This document shows positions 44,070 through 53,668 of a stretch of 64,000 bases of DNA, one piece after another. The stretch lies in contig CAVVWN010000005.1 in NCBI GenBank assembly GCA_963752045.1, positions 307,195-371,194 of the forward strand. The letters are read 5' to 3'. Position 1 is the stretch's first letter. The number at the start of each line of letters is the position of its first letter. The translations under genes were made by a program, and so were the position numbers. This DNA is from DATKDF01 sp963752045 (GTDB lineage Bacteria > Acidobacteriota > Vicinamibacteria > Vicinamibacterales > SCN-69-37). Under the pieces are notes generated by a model. The model worked only from the letters and a program-made list of their open reading frames with translations. It did not search any database and was not told the origin of the DNA.

Positions 44070-44810
44070 ATGTCACTGCTGAAACCCCTCTGCCTGATGG
44101 TGGTGTGTGCGCTCACGGCTCTGGCCTCGCCGGCCTGGGCGCAGGACGCGCCGCCAAAGACGTGGTCTGGTTCGTTCGGCGCGGGTCTCTCGCTGACTCG
44201 CGGCAACAGCGACACCACGAACATCAATCTTTCGTACGACGTGAAGCGCGACCCGTCGGATCACTTCGTCTTCACGAGCAAGGGCCTGTATCTTCGGGGC
44301 GACACCGACGGTGAGGTCTCGGCCAGCCGCCTGGGCCTCGAGGCCCGGATGGACCGGAAGCTCAGCGAGCGGACGTCACTCTTCGTCCAGGTGCAGTACC
44401 TCCGGGACCGCTTCAAGGAGATCGACTACCTCGTCACGCCGACCGTGGGTATCTCGCAGTACCTGGTCAAGTCGGACGCCACCGAGCTCGAGGTCGACGT
44501 GAGCGTCGGCGGCGTGTGGGAGAAGAACACGGGTCGCGACACCCGGGCCGACGGCGCGCTCAACGCCGGGCAGCGGTTCAAGCAGAAGCTCTCGGACACG
44601 GCCGAGTTCACCCAGCGCGTGACCGCGCTCTGGAAGATGCAGGACTTCGACGACAGCCTGTACTCGTTCGGGCTGGGCGTGGCGGCGGCCGTCACGAGCC
44701 GCACGCAGCTCAAGTTCGAGGTCATCGACACCTACAAGAACAAGCCCCCGACGGCCGAGGTCAAGAAGAACGACGTCTCGATGCTGGTGTCGTTCGTGTT
44801 CAAGATTTAG
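44070..44810 (+). CDS. DUF481 outer-membrane beta-barrel protein
   Basis: 246 residues from ATG 44070 with a signal peptide (LMVVCALTALASPAWA). The mature part matches DUF481 (YdiY-like): WSGSFGAGLSLTRGNSDTTN followed by LSYDVKRDPSDH, alternating beta strands, and a terminal aromatic/hydrophobic strand SMLVSFVFKI as in barrel proteins inserted by BamA. The function is unknown; salt or acid induction is reported for the E. coli relative. A second, damaged DUF481 gene lies at the right end of the window. Confidence 0.88.
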   Translation: MSLLKPLCLMVVCALTALASPAWAQDAPPKTWSGSFGAGLSLTRGNSDTTNINLSYDVKRDPSDHFVFTSKGLYLRGDTDGEVSASRLGLEARMDRKLSERTSLFVQVQYLRDRFKEIDYLVTPTVGISQYLVKSDATELEVDVSVGGVWEKNTGRDTRADGALNAGQRFKQKLSDTAEFTQRVTALWKMQDFDDSLYSFGLGVAAAVTSRTQLKFEVIDTYKNKPPTAEVKKNDVSMLVSFVFKI

Positions 44811-44840
44811 AGCCGCCAGCGCGAGTATCATGGGCGCGAT

Positions 44841-46358
44841 ATGCGCCGAGCACACGTTGTCCTCATGCTCTTCGGCGCGGCCCTCACGCTCCCGGGCGTG
44901 GAGGCTGCGCGCGTCCAGACGCCCGTCGCCACGCTCATCCGGAACGCGGTCGTGCTCGACGGTACGGGCGCGCCCGGCCGCCGGGCCGACGTGCGGGTCG
45001 TCGGCGACCGCATCGCCGAGGTCGGCACGCTCGCGCCTCAACCCGCCGACCGTCTCGTGGACGCGGGCGGCCTCACGCTCGCACCGGGCTTCATCGACAC
45101 GCACAGCCACCACGATCGGGGGCTCTTCGATCGGCGTGACGCGCTCGGCGCCGTGAGCCAGGGCATCACGACCATCGTCGTGGGGCAGGATGGCGGGTCG
45201 CCGCTGCCGCTTTCGGATTTCTTCGCGCGTCTCGATGCTACGCCGCCGACGGTCAACGTGGCGGCCTACGTCGGCCACGGCACGGTCCGGCGCGCCGTGC
45301 TCGGCGACGACTACAAGCGGCCGTCGACAACCGTCGAGGTCGCGAAGATGCGGGCCCTCATCGAGGGCGAGATGCGTGCCGGCGCGCTCGGCCTGTCCAC
45401 CGGACTCGAGTACGACCCCGGCATCTACTCGACGCCGGAGGAGGTGGTGGAGCTTGCGCGAGCCGTGGCGCCGTTCGGCGGGCGCTACATCAGCCACATG
45501 CGCAGCGAAGACCGGGACGTGTGGAAGGCCGTCGACGAGGTCATTTCCATCGGCCGCGCCACGGGCATTCCCGTCCAGGTCGGCCACATCAAGCTGGCGA
45601 TGAAGAGCCTGTGGGGACAAGCCGGCCGGCTCATCGAGGTGCTCGAACGCGCGCGCGCGTCGGGCGTGGATGTCACCGCCGACGTGTACCCCTACACCTA
45701 CTGGCAGTCGGGGATGACGGTGCTCTTTCCCGAGCGCAACTTCACGGACCGGGCCGCCGCGGAGTTCGCCCTGCGCGAGCTCGTGACCCCCGAGAACCTG
45801 CTCGTCGTCGGATTCGAGCCCGACCCGGCGCTCGACGGCCTCACGCTTGCCGCGATCGCGGCGCGCCGCGGCACCGACCCGGCGCAGACGATGATGGACC
45901 TCATTCGCGAGTCGAACGGCAGCGGTCCGGGCATCGTGGCCACGAGCATGGACGAGCAGGACGTGGCCCGGCTCATCGCCTGGCCGTTCGCGAACATCTG
46001 CAGCGACGGCGCGCTCGACGGCGCGCATCCGCGCGGCTTCGGCGCCTTCACGCGCGTGCTCGGCCGCTACGTGCGCGAGGAGCGCGTCGTGTCGCTCGAA
46101 GAGGCCGTGCGGAAGATGACGACCCTCGCGGCCGAACACGTCGGCATCACGGGCCGGGGCGCCATCAAGCCCGGGCAGTTCGCCGACCTCGTGCTGTTCG
46201 ATCCGGACACGGTGGCCGACCGCGCCACCACGGCCGACCCGCATGCGGTGTCGACCGGCATCCGGTACGTGTGGGTCAACGGCGAGCTCGTGTTCGACGA
46301 AGCGCAAGTGACGAGCGCGCGTCCCGGGCGCGTGATTCGACGGGCGGCCGGCCGGTGA
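44841..46358 (+). CDS. Secreted N-acyl-D-amino-acid deacylase
   Basis: A 505-residue amidohydrolase with a signal peptide (VVLMLFGAALTLPGVEA). D-aminoacylase features: IRNAVVLDGTGAPGRRADV, the metal site LAPGFIDTHSHHDRGL, GLSTGLEYDPGIYSTPEEV, HMRSED, QVGHIKLA and the acidic SDGALDGAHPRGFG loop. It should deacylate N-acyl-D-amino acids in the periplasm. Its stop codon overlaps the GTG of the next amidohydrolase gene, and an FAD amine oxidase follows, so the three probably form a degradative operon. Confidence 0.92.
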   Translation: MRRAHVVLMLFGAALTLPGVEAARVQTPVATLIRNAVVLDGTGAPGRRADVRVVGDRIAEVGTLAPQPADRLVDAGGLTLAPGFIDTHSHHDRGLFDRRDALGAVSQGITTIVVGQDGGSPLPLSDFFARLDATPPTVNVAAYVGHGTVRRAVLGDDYKRPSTTVEVAKMRALIEGEMRAGALGLSTGLEYDPGIYSTPEEVVELARAVAPFGGRYISHMRSEDRDVWKAVDEVISIGRATGIPVQVGHIKLAMKSLWGQAGRLIEVLERARASGVDVTADVYPYTYWQSGMTVLFPERNFTDRAAAEFALRELVTPENLLVVGFEPDPALDGLTLAAIAARRGTDPAQTMMDLIRESNGSGPGIVATSMDEQDVARLIAWPFANICSDGALDGAHPRGFGAFTRVLGRYVREERVVSLEEAVRKMTTLAAEHVGITGRGAIKPGQFADLVLFDPDTVADRATTADPHAVSTGIRYVWVNGELVFDEAQVTSARPGRVIRRAAGR

Positions 46359-48091
46359 TCCAGCCGCAGGTCGCCGGTCGCCGGGTCGGACTGACTCTCC
46401 CAGGGGCGTTGGCGCTCGCGCTGGTGCCGCTCGTCGCGGCCGGCTGCCGCTGGGGCGCCGCGTCGCCGCGCGCCGACGTCCTGTTCCGGGGCGGGGCCAT
46501 CTACACGGTCGACTCGGCGCAGCCGTGGGCCGAAGCCGTCGCGGTGACTGACGGCCGGATTACGTTCGTCGGAGAGGAACAACAGGCGTCGGCACTCGTC
46601 GGGCCCGACACCGAGATCATCGATCTCGGTGATGGCCTGCTCCTGCCGGGTTTCCACGATACCCACGTGCATCCGGTGAGCGGAGGCATGGAGCTTGCCG
46701 AATGTAATCTGAATCCGGCCACTTCGATTCCCGACATCGAGCGCATCGTCGCCGACTGTCTGGCGCGCGAGCCGGACGCGCCGTGGCTGCGCGGCGGCGG
46801 CTATCAACTCACCCTCTTCAATGACGGCGCGGCATCCAGGCAGCTGCTCGACCGGCTGGTTCCGGACCGGCCGGCCTTTCTGAGCTCGGCCGACGCGCAC
46901 TCGGGCTGGGCGAACACGCGGGCGCTTTCGGTTGCCGGCATCACGCGCGACACACCGGATCCGCCGCCCGACGGCGTCATCGTGCGCGAGGCCAACGGCG
47001 AGCCGCAGGGCACGCTGCGCGAGGCGGCGATGTCGCTCGTCGAACGGCACATTCCGCGACGTACCGACGCACAGGTGCGGGCTGGCCTCGACCGGGCGCT
47101 CGTGATCGCCGCCTCTCGCGGGATCACGACCCTGCACGAGGCGAATGCCAATGAGCGGTTCCTGCGCGCGTATGTGGCGGCCGACGCGGATGACGCGCTG
47201 ACGGCGCGCGTGATCGTGGCGCTCAGGACCGACCCGGCCCTGGGCGTCGATCAGGTTGCTGATCTGGTCGGGCTCCGTGACGCGCACAGGGGAACGCTCG
47301 TGCGTCCGGTTGCCGCCAAGATCTTCCTCGACGGCGTGATTGAAGGGGGCACGGCGGCGCTCATCGAGCCCTACGTCGATCGCCCCGGGTTCCGCGGTGA
47401 CCTGCGCTGGGAGCCGGACGTGCTGACCGCCACCGTGCTGGCTCTGGACGAAGCCGGCTTCAAGGTGCACTTTCACGCCATCGGCGATCGCGCCATCCGC
47501 GTCGCGTTCGACGCGCTCGAGGCGGCCCGCGCGCGCGATGGCGGCGCGGGGCCCCGCCACATCCTGGCCCACATCCAGCTTTTCGATCCCGCCGACATTC
47601 CCCGGTTCGCTTCGCTCGGCGCCGTGGCGTCGTTCCAGCCGCTCTGGGCGTATGCCGACACGTACATCACCGACCTCACCGAGCCGCGCCTGGGTCCGGC
47701 GCGTTCGCGGTGGCTCTATCCCATCAGGAGCGTTGTCGACACCGGCGCGATCGTCGCCGGCGGCAGCGACTGGTCCGTGTCCTCGATGAATCCGCTGCCG
47801 GCGATCGAGGTCGGCATCACGCGACGGGACTCGGATGCGGCCGCGGGGCCGGCGTGGATCCCGGAGGAGCGCGTCGACCTCGAGACGATGATTCGGCTCT
47901 ATACGATGGGTGGCGCGCTGGCTGGGGACCTCGAGGAGGAATCCGGCTCGATCGCAGTGGGCAAGTCCGCGGACCTCGTCGTGCTCGACCGGAACCTGTT
48001 CGAGATCGCGACCACCGACATCAGCGACGCGCGCGTGCGGCTGACGATGCTGGCCGGGCGGATCGTGTACCGCGATGGCCGCGACCGCTGA
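46355..48091 (+). CDS. YtcJ-like amidohydrolase lipoprotein
   Basis: 578 residues from GTG 46355 (GTGA overlap with the deacylase stop). The N-terminus has a hydrophobic segment ending in a possible lipobox LVAAGC. Amidohydro_3 features: YTVDSAQPWAEAVAVTDGRI, LLPGFHDTHVHPVSGGM, KVHFHAIGDRAIRVAFDAL and the terminal GSDWSVSSMNPLPAIEV. Substrates of this subfamily are mostly unknown; amides or formamides are likely. It overlaps the FAD oxidoreductase gene by 17 bases. Confidence 0.9.
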   Translation: MIQPQVAGRRVGLTLPGALALALVPLVAAGCRWGAASPRADVLFRGGAIYTVDSAQPWAEAVAVTDGRITFVGEEQQASALVGPDTEIIDLGDGLLLPGFHDTHVHPVSGGMELAECNLNPATSIPDIERIVADCLAREPDAPWLRGGGYQLTLFNDGAASRQLLDRLVPDRPAFLSSADAHSGWANTRALSVAGITRDTPDPPPDGVIVREANGEPQGTLREAAMSLVERHIPRRTDAQVRAGLDRALVIAASRGITTLHEANANERFLRAYVAADADDALTARVIVALRTDPALGVDQVADLVGLRDAHRGTLVRPVAAKIFLDGVIEGGTAALIEPYVDRPGFRGDLRWEPDVLTATVLALDEAGFKVHFHAIGDRAIRVAFDALEAARARDGGAGPRHILAHIQLFDPADIPRFASLGAVASFQPLWAYADTYITDLTEPRLGPARSRWLYPIRSVVDTGAIVAGGSDWSVSSMNPLPAIEVGITRRDSDAAAGPAWIPEERVDLETMIRLYTMGGALAGDLEEESGSIAVGKSADLVVLDRNLFEIATTDISDARVRLTMLAGRIVYRDGRDR

Positions 48092-49238
48092 CGTCGTCAT
48101 CATCGGCGGCGGGTGCATGGGCGCGAGCGTCGCCTGGCATCTCGCGCGGCTCGGGATCACGCGCGTCGTCCTGCTCGAGCGCGAGCCGGTGCTCGGCGCC
48201 GGATCCACCGGGCGCAACGCCGGCGGCGTGCGGCACCAGTTCTCGAGCGACGCGAACATCAGGTTGTCGATCGAGTCGATTCGGATGTTCGAACGGTTCG
48301 AGGCGGAGGTCGGCGCGCCGCTCGACTTCTGGCAGGACGGATATCTGTTCCTCGTGTCGGAACTGGGGAATGTAGAGGCGTTCCGGCGGGGCGTCGAGCT
48401 GCAGCGGCGACTCGGCGTGGACGTCGCGTGGCTGACGCCGGAGGATGCCGTCCGGCTCGCGCCGGGGCTTCGCGCCGACGGCGTCGCCGCGGCCACGTTC
48501 TGCGCGCGTGACGGCATCGCCGATCCGTCGGGTGTGACACACGGATTCGCGCGTGGTGCCCGGGAACGCGGGGTCGAGATCCGGCGAAGCACGGAGGCCA
48601 CGTCCATCACGCGCGCCGGCGGCCGCGTGACCGGCGTCGAGACCACGTCCGGTGCCATCAGCGCGCCCGTCGTCGTCAATGCCGCCGGCCCGTGGGCCGG
48701 CCGCGTCGGGGCGATGGCCGGCGTCGATCTGCCGGTCACCCCCGTGCGGCGTCACATTCTGATCGCCGCGCCGCCTGCCGGCGGGTGGGGCGAAGGCGTG
48801 CCGAAGAACCGGATCATGGTCATCGACTTCGACACGACGTTCTACTTCCACCGCGAGGGCGCCGGTGTGCTCTTCGGGATGGGGGAGAAGGACGAGCCCG
48901 CGGGGTTCGACACGACGGTGCAGTGGGACTTCGTCGAGCGGGTGATTCCCGTGGCCGAACGCCGGCTGCCGGCGCTCGGCGAGGCGTCCATCAGCCAGGC
49001 CTGGGCGGGCCTGTACGAGATGACGCCCGATGCCATGCCGCTCATTGGCGCCGTGCCGGAGGTCGACGGGCTGTTCGTCATCGCCGGGTTCAGCGGCCAT
49101 GGCTTCCAGCATTCGCCGGCGGCCGGCCGCATTCTGGCTGACCTGATAGCCGGGCGAGACCCGGCATTCGATCTGTCGCCGTTTGCGCCCGCGAGGTTTG
49201 CGTCGGGCGCTCCGGCCGGCGAAGCGCACGTCGTCTGA
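48075..49238 (+). CDS. FAD-dependent amine/amino-acid oxidase (DAO family)
   Basis: A 387-residue flavoprotein. The dinucleotide-binding motif is VVIIGGGCMGASVAWHLARLG, followed by GAGSTGRNAGGVRHQFSSD, typical of sarcosine-oxidase-beta-like members. Near the C-terminus GLYEMTPDAMPLIGAVPEVDG and GFSGHGFQHSPAAGR complete the DAO pattern. It should oxidise a D-amino acid or N-methylated amino acid. Its position after a D-aminoacylase suggests that it oxidises the D-amino acids released there. Confidence 0.9.
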   Translation: MAATADVVIIGGGCMGASVAWHLARLGITRVVLLEREPVLGAGSTGRNAGGVRHQFSSDANIRLSIESIRMFERFEAEVGAPLDFWQDGYLFLVSELGNVEAFRRGVELQRRLGVDVAWLTPEDAVRLAPGLRADGVAAATFCARDGIADPSGVTHGFARGARERGVEIRRSTEATSITRAGGRVTGVETTSGAISAPVVVNAAGPWAGRVGAMAGVDLPVTPVRRHILIAAPPAGGWGEGVPKNRIMVIDFDTTFYFHREGAGVLFGMGEKDEPAGFDTTVQWDFVERVIPVAERRLPALGEASISQAWAGLYEMTPDAMPLIGAVPEVDGLFVIAGFSGHGFQHSPAAGRILADLIAGRDPAFDLSPFAPARFASGAPAGEAHVV

Positions 49239-49297
49239 CCACGGCGAAACTGCTGGACGACTAGGGGCACACGGCGCGACCTGTCTTGCCCAGCCGC

Positions 49298-50500
49298 TCA
49301 GCCGCAGATCTGGGCGGTCACCTCGCGCGCCAGCCACGGGGCGATTGAGTACTTCCCGGTGTCGATCGAAAAGTACGAACCGGTCCGCGTGATGCCGACG
49401 CGGTCGCGGCGGTGGAGCGTCGATGCCGGGTCAGCCAGCGAGCCCTGGCCGCAGGCGCACACCCAGCCACCTTCGAGGCGGACGTCTTCTGCGTGCGCTC
49501 GCAGAACCTCCACGCGACGAACGATGCGTCCAATCCGGTCGACGATGGCCTCCGTCATCCGCGCGCGGTCGGCTGCCGTGAACGCGGGAACCTCAGGCGG
49601 GCTGACCTCGGTGCCTTCGGCGACGAGGCCCGCCAGGTACCACGAGAGGTAGAAGTCCCGTCCGTTGTAGTTCTTGATGTCGCCGAACGGGCCGGTGGCA
49701 ATCACCGTATTCGGGACGTCGACGACATGCGACGTGCGGAGGAAGACGGACAGTCTGAAGCGATGGGACCACGAGTGTGGCAGCCCGAGACCGAGCCCGG
49801 CGTCGACGGCCAGCCGGCCCTCCCAGAGCGCGTTGACCACGACGTCGAAAGGGCCGTCTGCGTCGCGGTCGGTCTGTACGCTCCACGGCGGGCCGGCCGA
49901 TCCGGCGCCGTGTCGCACGCCGAGCACGGACGTACGCATGCGGAGGTCGATGCGGGGCTCGGCCGCGAGCGCGTCGATGAAGCGGTCGGCCAGCCATAGT
50001 GTCGAGACCGAGCGCTCGGGCACCCGGAAGCCGGCGGCAATGCGCTCGGTGTCGTAGTGCGCGTCGAGCTCCGATCCGGTGAGGCGATGCGGTCGGCCGG
50101 TTTCGATAGGTGCCAGATAGCGGTCCGCGTGTCCGTGGCTGCAGATGAGGGAACCCACCGACTGGAAATAGCGGCCGGCCGAATCGGCGTCCACCACCGA
50201 GTCCCGGTCAATCAGGAACGTGTCGATGTCGGGCGTGATGGCCGGGTCGATCGAACAGCCCACGAGCTCTTCGACGAGCGGCTTGAAGGCGAGGCCACCG
50301 GGCAGGATGCGCCGTGCGGTGGCCAGTGACGGGTCGGCGGCGTACAGGTAGCCAAGGTGGATCTTGCCCTCGTTCCAGCGGCTCGCGCCGGTGAACGGGA
50401 CCGGAGCCCGGTCGAACAGCGTCACGCGCACCCCGCGCCGCGCCAGGAACAACGCGGTCGAGACACCCATGATCCCCGCGCCAAGGACGGCGACGTGCAC
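49298..50500 (-). CDS. FAD-dependent oxidoreductase, DAO-like
   Basis: 400 residues from GTG 50500, which opens directly onto the nucleotide-binding motif HVAVLGAGIMGVSTALFLAR. Further features: GASRWNEGKIHLGYLY near residue 45 and the FAD-binding C-terminus with GKYSIAPWLAREV. It has no signal peptide and differs markedly from the oxidase at 48075. It is divergent from the glycosyltransferase gene and may belong to a sugar- or polysaccharide-modifying unit. Substrate unknown. Confidence 0.8.
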   Translation of the reverse strand: MHVAVLGAGIMGVSTALFLARRGVRVTLFDRAPVPFTGASRWNEGKIHLGYLYAADPSLATARRILPGGLAFKPLVEELVGCSIDPAITPDIDTFLIDRDSVVDADSAGRYFQSVGSLICSHGHADRYLAPIETGRPHRLTGSELDAHYDTERIAAGFRVPERSVSTLWLADRFIDALAAEPRIDLRMRTSVLGVRHGAGSAGPPWSVQTDRDADGPFDVVVNALWEGRLAVDAGLGLGLPHSWSHRFRLSVFLRTSHVVDVPNTVIATGPFGDIKNYNGRDFYLSWYLAGLVAEGTEVSPPEVPAFTAADRARMTEAIVDRIGRIVRRVEVLRAHAEDVRLEGGWVCACGQGSLADPASTLHRRDRVGITRTGSYFSIDTGKYSIAPWLAREVTAQICG

Positions 50501-50578
50501 GCGAGCCTCCTTCGGACTGCCGCCGAGATTGTATGCTACAGGCCGAGTCGCCGACGGTATCGGCGACGCGTGTTGCGT

Positions 50579-51532
50579 ATGTCCAGTTCTCCGATCGTCT
50601 CGGTCATCATCGCGACCTACAACCGCAGCCGTGTCCTGGCGCACGCGGTTGAGAGCGTCAGGCGTTCCACCCTCGACGACTGGGAGCTGATCGTCGTCGG
50701 CGACCACTGCACCGACGACACGGACGAAGTGGTCGCGTCATTTGCCGACTCACGGATCACGTACGTCAACCTGCCGACCAACGTCGGAGAGCAGTCCGGA
50801 CCGCACAACGAAGGTGTGAGCCGGGCGCGCGGACGGTACGTCGCCTATCTGAACCATGACGACATGTACTTTCCCGACCATCTGGCCTCGGCGATCGCCT
50901 GCTGCGAGGCATCGAACGCGGACCTTGCGTGGGTGCCGCTGCTCGTGGCCTTGCCGTCGTCGGAGGCTGATCTGGCGGCCCGCCGCTGGCGCTTTCGCCT
51001 CAGCGGGGTGCCTGTCGATGACGGCTACGACCCGCGGGTCTTCGTGTTTGCGTCGGCGTGGGTGCTGACGCGGGACCTGGCCGAACGCGTCGGGCCCTGG
51101 CGGTCGGCGCGCCAGACGTTCGTGTCGCCCTCGCAGGACTGGTTGTTCCGTGCCTGGCGGTCCGGCGCGACGATGCGGTTTCTGCCGCGTGCCACGGTGC
51201 TGGCCGTGCCGTCGGGCGCGCGCACCGGCAGTTATGTGAACGCCCGGAGTCCCGAACACGATTACTTCGCGCGGCAGATGCGCACCGATCCGGAGTTTCG
51301 ATACGCGGCACTCGACGCGGCATCGATCGCCGGCGAGCGCGAGGCGAACCGTTACCGGTACGGGCTGGCCTGGCTCGAAGCAGTCCGTGCCCTGGCGTAC
51401 CGGCCTGTCAGCGCGGTGGCAATGCGGTTCGGAATCCATCCGAACGCGCCGTGGTTCGCGCTGCGGTACGGACGACGAGGCAACCTCGTCAATGCCATTC
51501 GCCGCCGGACGGGCCTGCAGGACCTCGCCTGA
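50579..51532 (+). CDS. Family 2 glycosyltransferase
   Basis: 317 residues from ATG 50579. The GT-A fold is clear: PIVSVIIATYNRSRVLAHAV at the start, the nucleotide-binding region GDHCTDDTDEVV, and the DxD-type motif in AYLNHDDMYFPDHL. A Trp/Arg-rich acceptor region follows (SPSQDWLFRAWRSG). It should transfer a sugar from a nucleotide donor, probably in cell-surface polysaccharide synthesis. It has no membrane helices. It is divergent from the FAD oxidoreductase across 78 bases. Confidence 0.88.
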   Translation: MSSSPIVSVIIATYNRSRVLAHAVESVRRSTLDDWELIVVGDHCTDDTDEVVASFADSRITYVNLPTNVGEQSGPHNEGVSRARGRYVAYLNHDDMYFPDHLASAIACCEASNADLAWVPLLVALPSSEADLAARRWRFRLSGVPVDDGYDPRVFVFASAWVLTRDLAERVGPWRSARQTFVSPSQDWLFRAWRSGATMRFLPRATVLAVPSGARTGSYVNARSPEHDYFARQMRTDPEFRYAALDAASIAGEREANRYRYGLAWLEAVRALAYRPVSAVAMRFGIHPNAPWFALRYGRRGNLVNAIRRRTGLQDLA

Positions 51533-51547
51533 CCCCGGGCCACCGGC

Positions 51548-52627
51548 TCAGCGCGGCGACGCGCGCCACTCGCGCCAGGTCGACACGGCAATCGTCAGGA
51601 GCGTCAGCGGGATCACGAAGGCCACCATCGTGACCCGGAACTCATCGACCGCGGAATGCTCGGTCGCGGTGAGGATGAGGTAGATGACATACGCCGCGTA
51701 GTAGGCAAGGAACACCGCGCCTTCCCAGCGCGCGATCGTGTGGCCGGTGAAGAAGATCGGCAGGCACGCGATGGCGACGGCCACCATGAAGGGCATGTCG
51801 ACGGCGACGACGCCCGGCGCGACGGCAACGCCCGCGGGAGCCACCACGGCCGCGACACCCAGCACAGACAGAATGTTGAAGATGTTGCTGCCGACCGCGT
51901 TGCCGACGGCGATGTCGCGCTCGCCCTTGACGGCGGCCACGACCGACGTGGCGACTTCGGGCATCGAGGTGCCTGCGGCCACGACCGTCAGTCCGATGAC
52001 CAGCTCGCTCACGCCCAAGGCGCGCGAGAGCTCGACGATGCCCTCGATGAACCACCGCGAACCAAGGACCAGCATCACCAGGCCTGCGGCCACCAGCGCC
52101 GCGTCGGCGAAGATGCGCCGCCAGGTCGGGGCGGGATCGCCTGTGAAAGCCTCGGCGTATTCTGCCTGGACCTCGCGGTTGTGCTCGCGGCGGCTGCCGA
52201 CGATGAGAAATGCCGTGTAGCCCACGGCTCCGGCCGCGAGCACGATCCCTTCCAGCCGTCCAAGTGTGCCGTCGAACGCGAGCGCCCACACGAGCACCGA
52301 GACGCCGATCATCACCGGCACGTCGAGGCGAATCAGTTGCTGCGCCACCACGAGCGGCGTGATGAGCGCCGACAGCCCCAGGATGAACAGGATGTTGAAG
52401 ATGTTGCTGCCGATGACGTTCCCGAGCGCGATGTCAGCCTGTCCGCGGAGCGCCGACTGGACGCTCACGGCCAGTTCGGGGGCGCTCGTACCGAAGGCGA
52501 CGACCGTGAGGCCCACCACGAGGGGGGAGATGCCGATCGCGGCCGCAAGCCGGCTCGCGCCCCGCACGAGGACTTCAGCGCCGGCGGTGAGCACGGCAAG
52601 CCCGCCGGCCAGGAGCAGCCACGTCAT
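51548..52627 (-). CDS. CaCA-family calcium/sodium (cation) antiporter
   Basis: A 359-residue membrane protein with about ten helices in two inverted repeats. Both alpha-repeats are visible: VVAFGTSAPELAVSVQSAL followed by GNVIGSNIFNILFILG, and VVAAGTSMPEVATSVVAA followed by GNAVGSNIFNILSVLG. These match K-dependent or bacterial YrbG-type Na/Ca exchangers of the inner membrane. A cytoplasmic loop of about 40 residues separates the halves. Confidence 0.95.
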   Translation of the reverse strand: MTWLLLAGGLAVLTAGAEVLVRGASRLAAAIGISPLVVGLTVVAFGTSAPELAVSVQSALRGQADIALGNVIGSNIFNILFILGLSALITPLVVAQQLIRLDVPVMIGVSVLVWALAFDGTLGRLEGIVLAAGAVGYTAFLIVGSRREHNREVQAEYAEAFTGDPAPTWRRIFADAALVAAGLVMLVLGSRWFIEGIVELSRALGVSELVIGLTVVAAGTSMPEVATSVVAAVKGERDIAVGNAVGSNIFNILSVLGVAAVVAPAGVAVAPGVVAVDMPFMVAVAIACLPIFFTGHTIARWEGAVFLAYYAAYVIYLILTATEHSAVDEFRVTMVAFVIPLTLLTIAVSTWREWRASPR

Positions 52628-52636
52628 ACGTAACGG

Positions 52637-53098
52637 TTATGCCCCGGACGTCTCAGCCGCCTCAACCGCATTCTTGAGGTCGTGCAGGTCGTGGGTCATC
52701 GCATCGCGGATCTTGCCCGTCATCGCCCAGCCGATGGGAGCCATGAGCCGCGCCGGCAGCGTCCGCGTGTCGAAGTTGAACTCGATCGTCACGTCGGTGC
52801 CTGCGTTCTTCGGCTCGAAGGAAAAGACCGTGTCCATTTGCGCGCCACGGTCGTGGGCCGTGATCGTGTACCCGTGGTTGCGGTCGAAGGCGGTGATTTC
52901 CATTTCCTCGCTGATGTCCCGGCCGAGCACATGCCGGGTTTCTCGCCAGCGTGTGCGCAGGTTGAAGCCGCCCGTGCTGAGCAGCTCGACTTTCTTGATG
53001 CCGTGTACCCGCTCGGTCAGGTGATCCAGGTCCGTGAAGTAGCTGAAGACGTGGTCGACCGGCGCGGCAATGTGACTCGTGACAGTCACGGTCGTCAT
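52637..53098 (-). CDS. SRPBCC-family protein (polyketide cyclase-like)
   Basis: 153 residues from ATG 53098, with a strong AGGAGGAAG upstream. The start TVTVTSHIAAPVDHVFSYFT and the body with repeated amphipathic strands and a long C-terminal helix (AMTGKIRDAMTHDLHDLKNA) match the SRPBCC fold. It should bind a hydrophobic ligand in the cytoplasm. It is divergent from the cupin/SDR pair and separated from the exchanger by 9 bases. Confidence 0.8.
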   Translation of the reverse strand: MTTVTVTSHIAAPVDHVFSYFTDLDHLTERVHGIKKVELLSTGGFNLRTRWRETRHVLGRDISEEMEITAFDRNHGYTITAHDRGAQMDTVFSFEPKNAGTDVTIEFNFDTRTLPARLMAPIGWAMTGKIRDAMTHDLHDLKNAVEAAETSGA

Positions 53099-53288
53099 GG
53101 CTTCCTCCTTCCCCGGACGGCCAGTGTTTCGCGCGTCGGCCGCCCGTCGGCGGCGCCGTGTGCGCAATGCGCGAGTGTCCAGGAACGGAGACAGGCCGTG
53201 CGCAGCCCGGCGACGCGTCGCTACCGCCAGATTAGCACGCCGTGGGGCGGCCGGGGGCGGTGTAGTATCCACGTCGGAAGGAGGCTCG

Positions 53289-53660
53289 ATGCCTGCAAGC
53301 AGCGTGACCCTGTACCGGTGGGACGACATGCCCAAGGAGCGCGTGGCCGAGAAGTTCGAGCGGCGGCTCGTCACTGGCGAGCGCGTGATGCTCGCGCACG
53401 TCTACCTGAAGAAGGGCTTCGTCGTGCCCCGGCACCAGCACGACAACGAGCAGATGACCTACATCCTGGAAGGCGCGCTCCACTTCTGGATCGGCGAGGA
53501 CGAATCGCAGGAGCTCGTCGTGCGGGCAGGCGAGGTTCTGCATCTGCCGTCCTGGGTGTGGCACAAGGCCGAGGCGATCGAAGACACGCTCGACGTCGAC
53601 ATCTTCAGCCCGCCCAGAGAGGACTGGCTCAACAAGACCGACGCGTACCTGCGCAAGTAG
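53289..53660 (+). CDS. Cupin-domain protein
   Basis: 123 residues from ATG 53289 after GGAAGGAGG. A single cupin_2 barrel: FVVPRHQHDNEQMTYILEG supplies two His and a Glu for metal, and GEVLHLPSWVWHKAEA supplies the third His. It ends 8 bases before the SDR gene, with which it probably forms an operon. Small cupins of this type often act as isomerases, epimerases or quercetinase-like dioxygenases, but the substrate is not evident. Confidence 0.88.
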   Translation: MPASSVTLYRWDDMPKERVAEKFERRLVTGERVMLAHVYLKKGFVVPRHQHDNEQMTYILEGALHFWIGEDESQELVVRAGEVLHLPSWVWHKAEAIEDTLDVDIFSPPREDWLNKTDAYLRK

Positions 53661-53668
53661 GGGCCGCC

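Noticed and set aside
46067..48739. Very long minus-strand frame opposite the amidohydrolase and oxidase genes
   Set aside because: The plus strand encodes two well-recognised enzymes. The antisense frame is a GC-bias artefact rich in Arg and Pro.
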